A DNA stretch of 64,000 nucleotides. Origin: JAFAGO01 sp031987605 (GTDB lineage Bacteria; Bacteroidota; Bacteroidia; Flavobacteriales; Weeksellaceae). The translations under genes and the position numbers were made by a program. A model generated the notes under the pieces. That model saw only the letters and a program-made list of their open reading frames with translations, had not been told where the DNA came from and did no database searches. The first letter of the stretch is position 1, and each line of letters opens with the position of its first letter. The stretch covers positions 124,001 through 188,000 of the forward strand of contig DALZZF010000002.1 of the NCBI GenBank assembly GCA_031987605.1, given 5' to 3'. Below are positions 36,208-45,580 of this stretch, piece by piece.

Positions 36208-37716
36208 TTAACTTTCTTTTAATTTCGTTTCATAAATATCATTTCTGCGATCCTTCATAATCTGGACTGAACCCTTGAAGTGAAGTTCTTTTAAATGGTT
36301 TAAATCCACATCTACAATCAGGGTCATTTCTGTATTGGGGGTGGCTTCATCTTTTACTCCATTAGAAGGAAATGCAAAATCGGAAGGCGTGAAAACGGCG
36401 GCCTGCCCAAACTGAATGTCCATATTATTCACCCCGGGAAGATTCCCGACGCAACCGGCAATGGCAACATAACATTCATTTTCAATGGCTCGTGCAGCAG
36501 CGCAGGCGCGAACTCTGGTGTAGGCATTTTGCGTGTCGGTTAAGTAAGGAACAAACAAAATCTTCATGCCCTGATCTGCCAGAATTCTTGGCAATTCCGG
36601 GAATTCCACATCGTAGCAAATAACCACTCCGATTTTTCCGCAATCGGTATCAAAAACTTTTACCTCGTTTCCGCCAATCATTCCGTAGTGTTTTCTTTCG
36701 TTTGGGGTGATGTGAATTTTCCGGTATGCATCGCGTTTTCCGTCGCGATGAAGCAAATAACTTACATTGTAAAGGTTTCCGTCCTCAAAAACGGGCATGC
36801 TTCCCGCGATAATGTTGACGTTGTAGCTTACCGCATATTCGGCAATTTTATTCACAATTTCTTCGGTTTTTTCCGAAAGTTTTACCATGGCTTCTCTTTC
36901 ATGAAGCTGGTTGAATTCGGCTAAAAGTGGCGTATTAAACAATTCCGGAAATAAACAAAAGTCGGATTCATAACCGCTAACCGCATCCACAAAAAATTCC
37001 ACCTGCTGGAAAAATGCCGCCAGATCTTTGAACTGCCGCATTTGCCATTGCACCAAGCCCAAACGAATCACAGAATCCTGCATCGTATTGTTGTGCTGGT
37101 TGTAGTAAATGTTGTTCCATTGCAGCAAAACGGCGTATTCTTCGGATTCTACATCGCCCACCAAATAATTTTTGATAATTCTGATTGGTGAAAAATTGTT
37201 GGATAACTGGAACGTTAAAACCGGATCGTAAATTTCTTTTTTACGGACTTTCTGGATGTATTGTCTTGGCGAAAGTTCATTGCTGTACAAATGATAATTC
37301 GGGATTCTTCCGCCGATAATAATGGATTTAAGGTTTTTGATTTCGCATAATTCTTTTCTCGCATCATACAATCTTCTTCCTAATCTTAAAGAACGGAATT
37401 CCGGATTTACAAACACTTCAATTCCGTACAGCACATTTCCTTTCGGAGAATGGGTATTGAAATTTTCGTTGTCGGTAATTTCTTCATAGGTGTGATTATC
37501 CCCGAAAAGTTCATACTGAACAATAATGGAAAGTGCTGCTGCAGCGAGTTTTCCATCCACAGTGATGCACAATTGCCCTTCCGGAAAAATGGAGGTCAGT
37601 TTTTGGATATTTCTTTTAGCCCATGTGTTGTCCTCAATTCCGGGATATGCCTCCTGCATGGAAGTGGAAAGTTCATCGTAATCATCAAGGGTGAGTTTTC
37701 GTATATCGATTTGCAT
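36208..37716 (-). CDS. GNAT acetyltransferase fused to a nitrilase-family amidohydrolase
   Basis: The N-terminal ~200 residues form a GNAT domain (GIEVFVNPEFRSLRLGRRLY, acetyl-CoA loop). The C-terminal ~290 residues form a carbon-nitrogen hydrolase with the Glu-Lys-Cys triad in CLFPELFN, YRKIHITPNERK and GVVICYDVEFPELP. This fused architecture is established in many bacteria. Cytoplasmic. Substrates are unknown; an acylated amine or amide being made by one half and split by the other is only a guess. It lies downstream of ppx on the same strand, with a GC-rich hairpin between. Confidence 0.92.
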   Translation of the reverse strand: MQIDIRKLTLDDYDELSTSMQEAYPGIEDNTWAKRNIQKLTSIFPEGQLCITVDGKLAAAALSIIVQYELFGDNHTYEEITDNENFNTHSPKGNVLYGIEVFVNPEFRSLRLGRRLYDARKELCEIKNLKSIIIGGRIPNYHLYSNELSPRQYIQKVRKKEIYDPVLTFQLSNNFSPIRIIKNYLVGDVESEEYAVLLQWNNIYYNQHNNTMQDSVIRLGLVQWQMRQFKDLAAFFQQVEFFVDAVSGYESDFCLFPELFNTPLLAEFNQLHEREAMVKLSEKTEEIVNKIAEYAVSYNVNIIAGSMPVFEDGNLYNVSYLLHRDGKRDAYRKIHITPNERKHYGMIGGNEVKVFDTDCGKIGVVICYDVEFPELPRILADQGMKILFVPYLTDTQNAYTRVRACAAARAIENECYVAIAGCVGNLPGVNNMDIQFGQAAVFTPSDFAFPSNGVKDEATPNTEMTLIVDVDLNHLKELHFKGSVQIMKDRRNDIYETKLKES

Positions 37717-37741
37717 ATAAACGTAATTTTAGAATATACAA

Positions 37742-37759
37742 ACGCGCCAAATGGCGCGC
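37742..37759 (-). terminator. Short GC-rich hairpin between ppx and the GNAT-nitrilase gene
   Basis: CGCGCC and GGCGCG pair over a four-base AAAT loop. The T-run on the minus strand is weak (GTTTG), so it may be only a partial terminator. Confidence 0.45.
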
Positions 37760-37818
37760 TGTTTAATATTTTGCAAAAGTAATGAAAAGGAAAACAAGTT
37801 GCTTTTCAGAATTTTGAC

Positions 37819-38709
37819 TTACTTTTTCGTTTTCTTCACGCTTTCGTAAACATTATGCACCAAACCATCCGCAACCGAGATTTTTGGGACATAGATTTTT
37901 CCGATATTTCCCCAACTCAGAATATTGTTGTAAATGGTTAATGCCGGAACCAGCACATCTGCGCGGTCTTCGCGAAGATTGTATTTTACCATGCGCTGTT
38001 CTACGTTTAAAGCACTAGTTTCTTTCAGAAATTTTTTAATATAAAGTGAAGAAATCGGTTTTCCGTCTTTGGTTTTACTCATGGAAAACAATTTATTGAT
38101 GTTTCCTCCGGAGCCAATCGCAATAATCGGTTTTTTGCTGATGATTTTGCTTTTAATTTCATCCTTCATTTCTTTCCAATGTGCTTCTGTTACCAGATTA
38201 TTCAGCAAACGGATGGTTCCGATGTTAAAGGAATGTTCGTATTTTACTTTACCGTTTTCATAAAAAGTAAGTTCTGTGGAACCACCACCAACGTCGATAT
38301 ACAAATACGCATAATTTTTATCAAGTCCTTCTGCTACATGATTTTCGTAAATTAAATTGGCTTCTTCATCGCCGGAAATAATTTCGATTTCAATGCCGGA
38401 GGTTTCTTTTACATCTTTGATAATCTGAGGTCCGTTTTTAGCGTCGCGCATGGCACTGGTTGCGCATGCACGGTAATGTTCCACTTTGTAAATCCTCATC
38501 AGATCGCTAAAAATTTTCATGGAATCCAGAACCATTTTTTCGCGTTCCGAACCAATTTCACCTTTGGTAAAAACATCCATTCCTAATCGTAAAGGAATAC
38601 GAAGCAGATTCAGTTTTATAAATTCCGGTTTTTGTTTTGGGGTTTCTCTTACTTCATTTATCAGCAAACGAGCGGCATTACTTCCGATATCTATGGCGGC
38701 AATAATCAT
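37819..38709 (-). CDS. Ppx/GppA-family exopolyphosphatase
   Basis: The 296-residue ASKHA-fold protein has IAAIDIGSNAARLLI (phosphate-1 loop) and YLYIDVGGGSTELTFYE (phosphate-2 loop), and GSGGNINKLF. Its length fits the short catalytic-core form without the C-terminal HD domain of E. coli Ppx. It would hydrolyse polyphosphate or pppGpp in the cytoplasm; which of the two is not decided by sequence. A TACTTTTA -7-like box lies just upstream on the minus strand. Confidence 0.9.
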   Translation of the reverse strand: MIIAAIDIGSNAARLLINEVRETPKQKPEFIKLNLLRIPLRLGMDVFTKGEIGSEREKMVLDSMKIFSDLMRIYKVEHYRACATSAMRDAKNGPQIIKDVKETSGIEIEIISGDEEANLIYENHVAEGLDKNYAYLYIDVGGGSTELTFYENGKVKYEHSFNIGTIRLLNNLVTEAHWKEMKDEIKSKIISKKPIIAIGSGGNINKLFSMSKTKDGKPISSLYIKKFLKETSALNVEQRMVKYNLREDRADVLVPALTIYNNILSWGNIGKIYVPKISVADGLVHNVYESVKKTKK

Positions 38710-38793
38710 TTGTAGTTTGGTTTTCTTTGATAAAAGTAAGAGATATTTTTTCTTTAAACAAATCTCAGGTCATACGCATTAAAAAAACAGATA

Positions 38794-38838
38794 CCTTTGA
38801 ATGTAAATTATTGACAATCAATTATATTATTTCAAAGG
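38794..38838. promoter_or_regulatory. Inverted repeat between divergent ppx and fructan regulator genes
   Basis: CCTTTGAA and TTCAAAGG are perfect inverted 8-mers 29 bases apart. The left arm overlaps TACCTTTG (38792-38799), an exact + strand -7 box, which would give the regulator gene a leader of ~250 bases. It may be an operator or hairpin; nothing decides. Confidence 0.4.
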
Positions 38839-39055
38839 CAATGGTCGTAAGGATTTTTTCACATTATTGAAGATATTTTTTATTCGTAAAGGCATTTCAC
38901 TTAGCAAAAGTTTGTTCTTTCTTTTCTGAATGAAACGCTTTTCAAACCTTAAACATCCTCTAAGTTTGAAATTTTAATGCGTTTAGCCTGCTCATATTGC
39001 TGTTCTCGATTGAGTTGCTTAATATTGTATTACCGATTCAACAATCCTTTTTATT

Positions 39056-41794
39056 GTGAAAAATCTTTACCTGAAATATTTTTTGTGTTTTCTTACGGTC
39101 ATTTTTATTATCATCAGCTGTGCTCCCAAAAATGATAATGAAAAGGTGGAAGTAGGGTTTTCCCAAGGGCTGGGAAATCATCCTTACAGAACAGCGATGA
39201 ACCATTCCATGGAAATTCAGGCCTCTTTACATCCGAATGTTAATTTCAGTATTTCCAAAGCGGACGGTTCTGTTTCCAAACAGATTGCCGATATTCAGAA
39301 GATGATTGATTCCGGAACCGAGATCATCATTATTTCACCGATTGATCCTGTTTCTGTAGTTCCTGTTGTGGAAAAAGCCTATGCAAAAGGAATTCCGGTT
39401 ATTCTGCTGGATCGGGCAATTAATTCGGACAAATACACCACTTATATTGGAGCAGATAATTTTGAAATCGGTAAAGAAGCAGCAAAATATATACGCTCGG
39501 CTTCTCAAAATCAAAAGTATGTAATCGAAATTAAAGGAGACGATCAGTCTTCGCCAACGCTGGAGCGTTCCAAAGGTTTTCAGCAGGAAATAAGCACTTT
39601 TCCGAATATTCATCTGCTAAAAACTTTCAAAGGATTTTCTCCCGAAGTTTTTAAAAACGAAATTAATGCCTATCCGTATCCGGAAATTTATCTTTTTGCC
39701 TTTAATGATGAACTGGCAAATCAGGCATGGCAAACACTGCATGAAATGGGCATTAACAACCGTTTCAAAATAATTGGTGTGGATGGTTTGAATACCGATG
39801 ATGGCGGAATAAAAATGGTGCTGGACGGGAAACTGGATGCCACGCTTCTTTATCCCAATGGAAGTTCCGAAGCCATTGAAACAGCAATAAAAATTCATCA
39901 GGGGAAATCGGTGCCCAAAAGAATTGAGCTGGGAACAACAATTATTGACCGTTTTAATGCCGAGATTATGCGCAATCAGTTTGATCGTATTTCGGAGCAG
40001 CAAACCACCATCGAAGATCAGGTTTCGGCCATTAAAAAAACCACGCAATTGTATTCCTCGCAAACCACATTGTTCCGTTGGGCTGTTGCGCTTTTAACCA
40101 TGATGCTTTGTTCCGTGGCGTATTGTATTTATTTGATTTACAGGATTAAAATTAAAAATAAACAGCTTACACTCACCAATGAACGTATCACGATTCAACG
40201 AAATCAGATCGAAAATTTTGCAGAAAAATTAAAAGAAAGTAATGAAGCCAAAGTGAACTTTTTCACTGGAATTTCTCATGAATTTAAAACACCTATTACA
40301 TTAATTATAAGCGCACTGGATTCTTTGAATGATGCCGGAAAAAAGAACAGTGGCAAAATCCCCTATGAATTTGAACTCATCAATAAAAATTCCAATCGGT
40401 TGCTTCGCCTGATTGATAATTTATTGGATTTCAGGAAACTGGAAAACAAAACCTTTAATCTTCGCGTATCCAAAACCAATATTTATGATTTCACCTATTC
40501 GATTTATCGGGATTTTGAAGCCGAAGCCCGAAAAAGAAATATCCAGTTTGATCTGAATGCCAAAAATCCGAATACAGAGGTTTTTATCGACCGGAATTTG
40601 ATGGATAAAGTCTATTTCAATTTGCTTTCCAATGCTTTTAAATTTACGCCGGATAACGGGAAAATTGAAATTGAAATTCGCGAAAAAGGAAATCAGGTCA
40701 TCATTTCCTTTAAAGACAACGGAATTGGGATTCTTCCGAACGAGATTAAAAATGTATTTACCGCCTATTTTAAAGGTTCAAACAACAGAAAAAATAGTTC
40801 GGGTATTGGGCTTCATCTCACGCAGCAATTTGTGGGTTTGCATTTGGGAACGATTGAAGTGGTTTCTCATCAGGGAACAGAATTTATCATCACGCTATAT
40901 AAAGGAGACAAGCATTTTAATGAAGATCAGATAGTAAAAGAGCCGGATTTGTTGTCTGCCGATATAATGCGAAATCAGTATGAACCAATATTTGAAGATA
41001 TACCGCTTACAGAAGATTTCAAACCGGACGGCGATTTGCCAACATTATTGCTGATTGAGGATAATAAAGACCTGTCCGCATTTTTGTCGCACAAACTCAG
41101 TAAAGATTTTACGGTGATGGTGTCGGATGGAACGGATGCAATAGAACTGGCGCTGGATCTTATTCCGGATGTGATTGTAAGCGATGTAAATCTTCCGGAG
41201 AAAAACGGTTTTGAAATCAGCGAAATCCTGAAAGCCGATTTGCGAACCTCTCATATTCCTTTAATTATTTTAACGGCTTTGGGCAGCCGGGAATCCTATT
41301 TGCAAGGGCTGGAATCGGGAGTTGACCTGTATCTTACCAAACCGTTCAGTTATCCCATTTTGTTGCAGTCCATCAAATCTCTACTCTTTAACCGCGAAAA
41401 ACTCCGTTATTATTACACGAATAATATAAACAGAATTTCCGGTGGAAAATCATTTGGCAACATCGAGCAGGATTTTGTCTCCAAATTGAACAAATGCATT
41501 ATCGATAATCACGACAACGCCTCATTTTCCGTGGAATTTCTGGCGGAAGAACTGCATGTGTCCAGAGTTCAGTTGTACCGAAAAGTAAAAGCACTTTTTA
41601 ATATTAATGTCAGCGATTACATTAACAATATAAGACTCGATACAGCCAAAACTTTGCTTCAGAATTCAACATTAACCGTTTCGGAGATTGCTTATAAAAC
41701 AGGTTTTTCGTCTCCCAATTATTTTTCTACAGTCTTTAAAGCAAAATTTGGTGTTTCTCCGAATGCTTTCCGCAAGACTTCCGGCGAAATTTAA
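39056..41794 (+). CDS. Hybrid two-component sensor/regulator of the fructan locus
   Basis: One 912-residue protein contains a whole signalling path. The GTG start is followed by a hydrophobic signal with Cys about 22 (FIIISCAPK). A periplasmic LacI/PBP1-type sugar-binding domain (~30-320; FSQGLGNHPYRTAM, VILLDRA) follows, then a membrane helix (~340-363) and kinase His about 408 in GISHEFKTP. ATPase motifs NLLSNAFKFTPD and SGIGLHLTQQF, a receiver with Asp about 710 (VSDVNLP) and a C-terminal AraC HTH (VSEIAYKTGFSSPNYFSTVF) complete it. The sugar-binding sensor type is that of BT1754, known to bind fructose. It probably activates the operon at 42638. Confidence 0.93.
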   Translation: MKNLYLKYFLCFLTVIFIIISCAPKNDNEKVEVGFSQGLGNHPYRTAMNHSMEIQASLHPNVNFSISKADGSVSKQIADIQKMIDSGTEIIIISPIDPVSVVPVVEKAYAKGIPVILLDRAINSDKYTTYIGADNFEIGKEAAKYIRSASQNQKYVIEIKGDDQSSPTLERSKGFQQEISTFPNIHLLKTFKGFSPEVFKNEINAYPYPEIYLFAFNDELANQAWQTLHEMGINNRFKIIGVDGLNTDDGGIKMVLDGKLDATLLYPNGSSEAIETAIKIHQGKSVPKRIELGTTIIDRFNAEIMRNQFDRISEQQTTIEDQVSAIKKTTQLYSSQTTLFRWAVALLTMMLCSVAYCIYLIYRIKIKNKQLTLTNERITIQRNQIENFAEKLKESNEAKVNFFTGISHEFKTPITLIISALDSLNDAGKKNSGKIPYEFELINKNSNRLLRLIDNLLDFRKLENKTFNLRVSKTNIYDFTYSIYRDFEAEARKRNIQFDLNAKNPNTEVFIDRNLMDKVYFNLLSNAFKFTPDNGKIEIEIREKGNQVIISFKDNGIGILPNEIKNVFTAYFKGSNNRKNSSGIGLHLTQQFVGLHLGTIEVVSHQGTEFIITLYKGDKHFNEDQIVKEPDLLSADIMRNQYEPIFEDIPLTEDFKPDGDLPTLLLIEDNKDLSAFLSHKLSKDFTVMVSDGTDAIELALDLIPDVIVSDVNLPEKNGFEISEILKADLRTSHIPLIILTALGSRESYLQGLESGVDLYLTKPFSYPILLQSIKSLLFNREKLRYYYTNNINRISGGKSFGNIEQDFVSKLNKCIIDNHDNASFSVEFLAEELHVSRVQLYRKVKALFNINVSDYINNIRLDTAKTLLQNSTLTVSEIAYKTGFSSPNYFSTVFKAKFGVSPNAFRKTSGEI

Positions 41795-41923
41795 GGTGTA
41801 AATTCGGAGTTTTGCAAATCCCCAAACACGCTCGTTTTTGCATGAGAAGAACGGAGATTGGAAATTCCTTGCATAATACATCAGATAGTTATTCAAAAAG
41901 AACCTTGAAGGTATATTTTAAAT

Positions 41924-42168
41924 CATTGTTGTTTGATAAAAAAAATAAACAAATCGAAAAACGCAATATTAATAGGATAAATAAACAGTTCGCTCCTCTG
42001 GAGCTTTGTTTTCACTGGCTGATTTTTTTCTATTAAAAGTAAATCCCAACGCGATTAATACAGAGCTCCAAAGGAGCATACTGTTAATAGGAATAGTCGT
42101 TCTCATAATTAGAGCTCCGAAGGAGCGACCTGTTAATATGTATTTCTAATTTTTATCGGACAACGATG
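41924..42168. mobile_element. MITE-like element, copy B, inverted relative to copy A
   Basis: Ends are CATTGTTGTTTGATAAAAA (left) and TTTTTATCGGACAACGATG (right). It is flanked by a perfect 9-bp duplication ATTTTAAAT (41915-41923 and 42169-42177). The interior is the reverse complement of 12191-12425 with modest divergence and includes GGTCGCTCC-type palindromes. It is noncoding. It lies between the regulator and its operon. Confidence 0.9.
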
Positions 42169-42292
42169 ATTTTAAATAAGAAAGAATATCGTCATTCTAT
42201 TCCTGTGAATAAAAAATGTAACCGGTGTAAATGAAATTTTACAATAAATGAAATTTTTAATCCGGCAAAATTAATCTCTTTTTCTGCCATAT

Positions 42293-42381
42293 TTCTGGTT
42301 TGAAAATTCCTCTGTTGTGGTTTCCCGAATTGTTTTGGTTTTTCAATTTCTCATTTTGGTAAAATGAAATGCTTTTTTGGT
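42293..42381 (+). promoter_or_regulatory. Direct-repeat array, candidate fructan-regulator binding sites
   Basis: TTTTGGT occurs at 42333, 42354 and 42375, spaced exactly 21 bases (two helical turns). Weaker copies TTCTGGT at 42293 and TTGTGGT at 42315 lie upstream. It is 257 bases before the operon's first ATG. AraC-type domains bind direct half-sites on one DNA face with about this spacing, so it fits the regulator next door. Confidence 0.55.
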
Positions 42382-42637
42382 CAAAGGTTACTTTAACATG
42401 TTTTAGTAATGGCCAAAATTCTGTGCATTTTCGTGTTTCAATTTTATAATTCTGTGCAACATTAGTGTAATATTTAAAATTTCGAGGATAATTTCATTAT
42501 TTTAAATTATTGTTAATCAGTGTTTTGTAATATAATTAACATTTAGTTCACATAAACAAATCAATTCGTAACAATATTAAAGCATAGAACAGACCTACGA
42601 CAATACTTTAGGCTCAAAACAAAAATATAATTAAAAC

Positions 42638-43978
42638 ATGAAAAACAGCAAATATTTGTATTGGATTACCTTTGTTGCAGTCAACGGAGGTCTGATGTTC
42701 GGGCTAAACATGGGCGGAATTGCCGGTGCAACGGACATGATTAGAGGAGAATTCGGCCTTTCCGACAGCGGATTGGGAATCGTGGCGTCTATCCTTACTG
42801 TAGGATGTCTTCTCGGCGCATTATTTACAGGAAGTTTTGCCGATAAGTACGGACGTAGAAAAGTGATGATTACAACTGCCGTACTGTACATTATTTCGGC
42901 ATTAGGTTGTGCATTGTCTGCGGATGTGCTTCTTCTTAATTTCTTCCGTTTTCTTTCGGGTCTTGCGGTAGGAGCGACTTCTGTAGTAGGTCCTATGTAC
43001 ATTTCTGAAATTTCTCCGGCAAAAAAAAGAGGAATGCTGGTATCGCTTAATCAGTTTGCAATAACCATTGGGATTCTTCTTGCGTATGTATTCGATTATT
43101 TCCTGATTGGATTGGGAGAAAATAGCTGGAGATATATGCTTGCCGTTCCTGCGGTATTCGGCGTTTTGTATTTGATTTATCTTCTGACTTCATTTCCTGA
43201 AAGTCCGCGCTGGCTCATGGCTAACGGAAAACGGAGTGAAGCGGTGGACACTTTAATTAAAATCGGAGGAGAAGATTTCGTGAAAAACGACCTCCCCGAA
43301 ATTGAAGCCTCTTTGAAAACCGAAAACAAAGGCGAAAAAATAGCTTTAAAAGAACTGTTCCGCGGGAAAACAGGAAAAATCGTTTTGATAGGAACGCTTA
43401 TCGCTGCATTTCAGCAGATTACCGGAATCAATGCCGTGATTATGTTCTCGCCAGATATGTTTAAAGCAGCGGGAATCCAGAGTGATGTTGCGCTTGCCAA
43501 TTCTATGTTAGTCGGGTTTGTAAATTTCCTGATGACGATTGTCGCACTTTGGCTGGTAGATTCCAAGGGAAGAAAAACGCTTTTGCTTTGGGGAGCTGTG
43601 GGAATGGCAGTTTCGCTCGCTTATCTTACGTATGAATTTTCCAAAGAAACTCAGAATCCGGTTGGAGTTCTGGTAGCTTTGCTCATTTACATTTCATTCT
43701 TCGCTGCTTCTTTTGCGCCTGTAATGTGGGTGATTATTTCCGAAATTTATCCGAATCAGATTAAAGGTCTTGCGATGTCGTTTTCTACGGCTGTAAGCTG
43801 GCTCTGTACATTCCTTACCATTCAGTTTACACCTATTATCAGTGGTTCTATGGGAATGCAGTGGGTATTTGCCATTTTCGGAATCTTCAGTGTGATAGCC
43901 TTTGTATTTGTAAAAATCTGGATTCCTGAAACCAAAGGAAAATCTCTGGAGCAGATTCAGAAAGAAATGAATATTTAA
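42638..43978 (+). CDS. MFS sugar-porter, likely fructose importer
   Basis: The 446-residue protein has 12 predicted helices and sugar-porter signatures: GSFADKYGRRKVMI (loop 2-3), MYISEISPAKKRGMLV, ESPRWLM, QQITGINAVIMFSP and PETKGKSLEQI. These are typical of the proton-linked GLUT/XylE-type family. It is in the inner membrane. It is first in the fructan operon and parallels BT1758, so fructose is the likely substrate; the sequence alone only says hexose or related sugar. GH32 begins 23 bases later. Confidence 0.92.
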   Translation: MKNSKYLYWITFVAVNGGLMFGLNMGGIAGATDMIRGEFGLSDSGLGIVASILTVGCLLGALFTGSFADKYGRRKVMITTAVLYIISALGCALSADVLLLNFFRFLSGLAVGATSVVGPMYISEISPAKKRGMLVSLNQFAITIGILLAYVFDYFLIGLGENSWRYMLAVPAVFGVLYLIYLLTSFPESPRWLMANGKRSEAVDTLIKIGGEDFVKNDLPEIEASLKTENKGEKIALKELFRGKTGKIVLIGTLIAAFQQITGINAVIMFSPDMFKAAGIQSDVALANSMLVGFVNFLMTIVALWLVDSKGRKTLLLWGAVGMAVSLAYLTYEFSKETQNPVGVLVALLIYISFFAASFAPVMWVIISEIYPNQIKGLAMSFSTAVSWLCTFLTIQFTPIISGSMGMQWVFAIFGIFSVIAFVFVKIWIPETKGKSLEQIQKEMNI

Positions 43979-44001
43979 AGCAATCAATAAACCTTAACAA
44001 T

Positions 44002-45573
44002 ATGAAACCCTTAAATTTAGTAATCGCTGTTGCCTCACTTTTGTTTGCAAGCTGCAAAGGGCAGTCTTCGGCGCCGGTTCTTTCGGTTGAAGAACAGTTA
44101 TACAGACCCAATTACCATTTTACTCCGCAAAATGGCTGGATGAATGATCCCAATGGTTTGTTTTATCTGAACGGAACCTACCATATGTTTTTTCAGCATA
44201 CGCCATTTCAAAGTGTGCCGGATTTTAGTAAAATGCATTGGGGACACGCCATCAGTAAAGATTTAATAAAATGGGAAGAACTCACCCCTGCAATTCCTTA
44301 TGATGAAAAAGGGGCGATTTTTTCAGGAAGTGCTGTTGTGGATAAGGACAATACTTCCGGATTTGGTGATGGAAAAAATGTTCCCGTGGTCGCCATTTTT
44401 ACCTACCACAATATGGAAAAGGAGAAAGCTGGAGAAATTGATGCCCAGTCTCAAGCCATTGCATATTCCTTGGATAACGGAAAAACATGGACTAAATACA
44501 GCAATAATCCCGTATTGAAAAATCCTGGAATAAAAGATTTCCGTGATCCGAAAGTTTTTTGGGATGCCGAAAGAAAACAATGGGTAATGGGAGTGGCAGC
44601 ACAGGACAGACAACATTTTTATGGCTCAAAAAATCTGAAGGATTGGACGTTCCTTTCGGAATTTGGTAAAGATGTTGGCGGTCATGGTGGCGTTTGGGAA
44701 TGCCCTGATCTTTTCCCGATTAAGATTGAAGGAACCAATGAAGAAAAATGGGTGCTGATTGTGAACATCAATCCCGGCGGTCCGAATGGTGGTTCTGCGG
44801 CGCAGTATTTTGTAGGCGATTTTGACGGGAAAACCTTCCAAATGGATGAACTGTTTACAAAACAGCTGAAAAAAGAAAAAGTAGCATGGCTGGATTGGGG
44901 ACGGGATAATTATGCAAGCGTGAGTTTTGATAATGTTCCGGATAATAAAAGAGTCATTATCGGGTGGATGTCTAACTGGGATTATTCTCCGCTTGTGCCC
45001 ACTAAAAAATGGAGAGGCTCCAATACAATTGCCAGAGAAATCACCCTGAAGCGAACCGCAGAAGGCTATACTTTGCAGAATATTCCGGTAAGTCAACTCG
45101 AAAATTATTATGGAAAAACCATTTCCAAAAAGATTAAAATTAATAAAAATACGACTACAGTTCTGACTTCAAAAGAGATTGATCTGGCAAAAGCAGTGAT
45201 CGAATTTGATTTCTCAAAAATGGAACCTGCGGTATATACTTTTGCCCTGAAAAATAAAGTAGGGCAGCAAATAGAATTCGGAATCGACAATGTGAAAAAA
45301 CAGCTTTTCGTGGATCGCCGAAAATCCGGAGACCTTAGTTTCTCTGATAAATTTGCAGAAAAAGTGAGCACCGCTCCTTTGGATAAAGTATTCACCAATA
45401 GTAAATTAAAAATATTGCTGGATAAAACTTCCATCGAAATGTTTTTTAATAACGGCGATTGTGTGATGACGGAAATTTTCTTCCCGGATCAACCCTTCAC
45501 CGAACTGAATCTTTCATCAGATGCTAAAAATACCCTTTTAGATATAAAATCCATCCCTTTGAACATTAATTAA
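44002..45573 (+). CDS. GH32 exo-fructanase/levanase-type lipoprotein, probably periplasmic
   Basis: The 523-residue protein has a lipoprotein signal (LLFASC). The five-blade propeller has the canonical GH32 triad: nucleophile Asp49 in WMNDPNGLFY, transition-state Asp182 in FRDPKVFW and acid/base Glu233 in WECPDLFP. A beta-sandwich (SIEMFFNNGD) closes it. Residues after Cys (CKGQSSAP) are not acidic, so by the known Bacteroidota surface-export rule it should stay on the periplasmic side. It would release fructose from imported oligosaccharides. It is followed by SusC after 7 bases. Confidence 0.94.
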   Translation: MKPLNLVIAVASLLFASCKGQSSAPVLSVEEQLYRPNYHFTPQNGWMNDPNGLFYLNGTYHMFFQHTPFQSVPDFSKMHWGHAISKDLIKWEELTPAIPYDEKGAIFSGSAVVDKDNTSGFGDGKNVPVVAIFTYHNMEKEKAGEIDAQSQAIAYSLDNGKTWTKYSNNPVLKNPGIKDFRDPKVFWDAERKQWVMGVAAQDRQHFYGSKNLKDWTFLSEFGKDVGGHGGVWECPDLFPIKIEGTNEEKWVLIVNINPGGPNGGSAAQYFVGDFDGKTFQMDELFTKQLKKEKVAWLDWGRDNYASVSFDNVPDNKRVIIGWMSNWDYSPLVPTKKWRGSNTIAREITLKRTAEGYTLQNIPVSQLENYYGKTISKKIKINKNTTTVLTSKEIDLAKAVIEFDFSKMEPAVYTFALKNKVGQQIEFGIDNVKKQLFVDRRKSGDLSFSDKFAEKVSTAPLDKVFTNSKLKILLDKTSIEMFFNNGDCVMTEIFFPDQPFTELNLSSDAKNTLLDIKSIPLNIN

Positions 45574-45580
45574 CCCAACC

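Noticed and set aside
42351..42367. TCATTTTGGTAAAATGA palindrome as a separate operator
   Set aside because: It overlaps the middle TTTTGGT repeat; the 21-bp direct spacing explains the site better, so it is not listed on its own.
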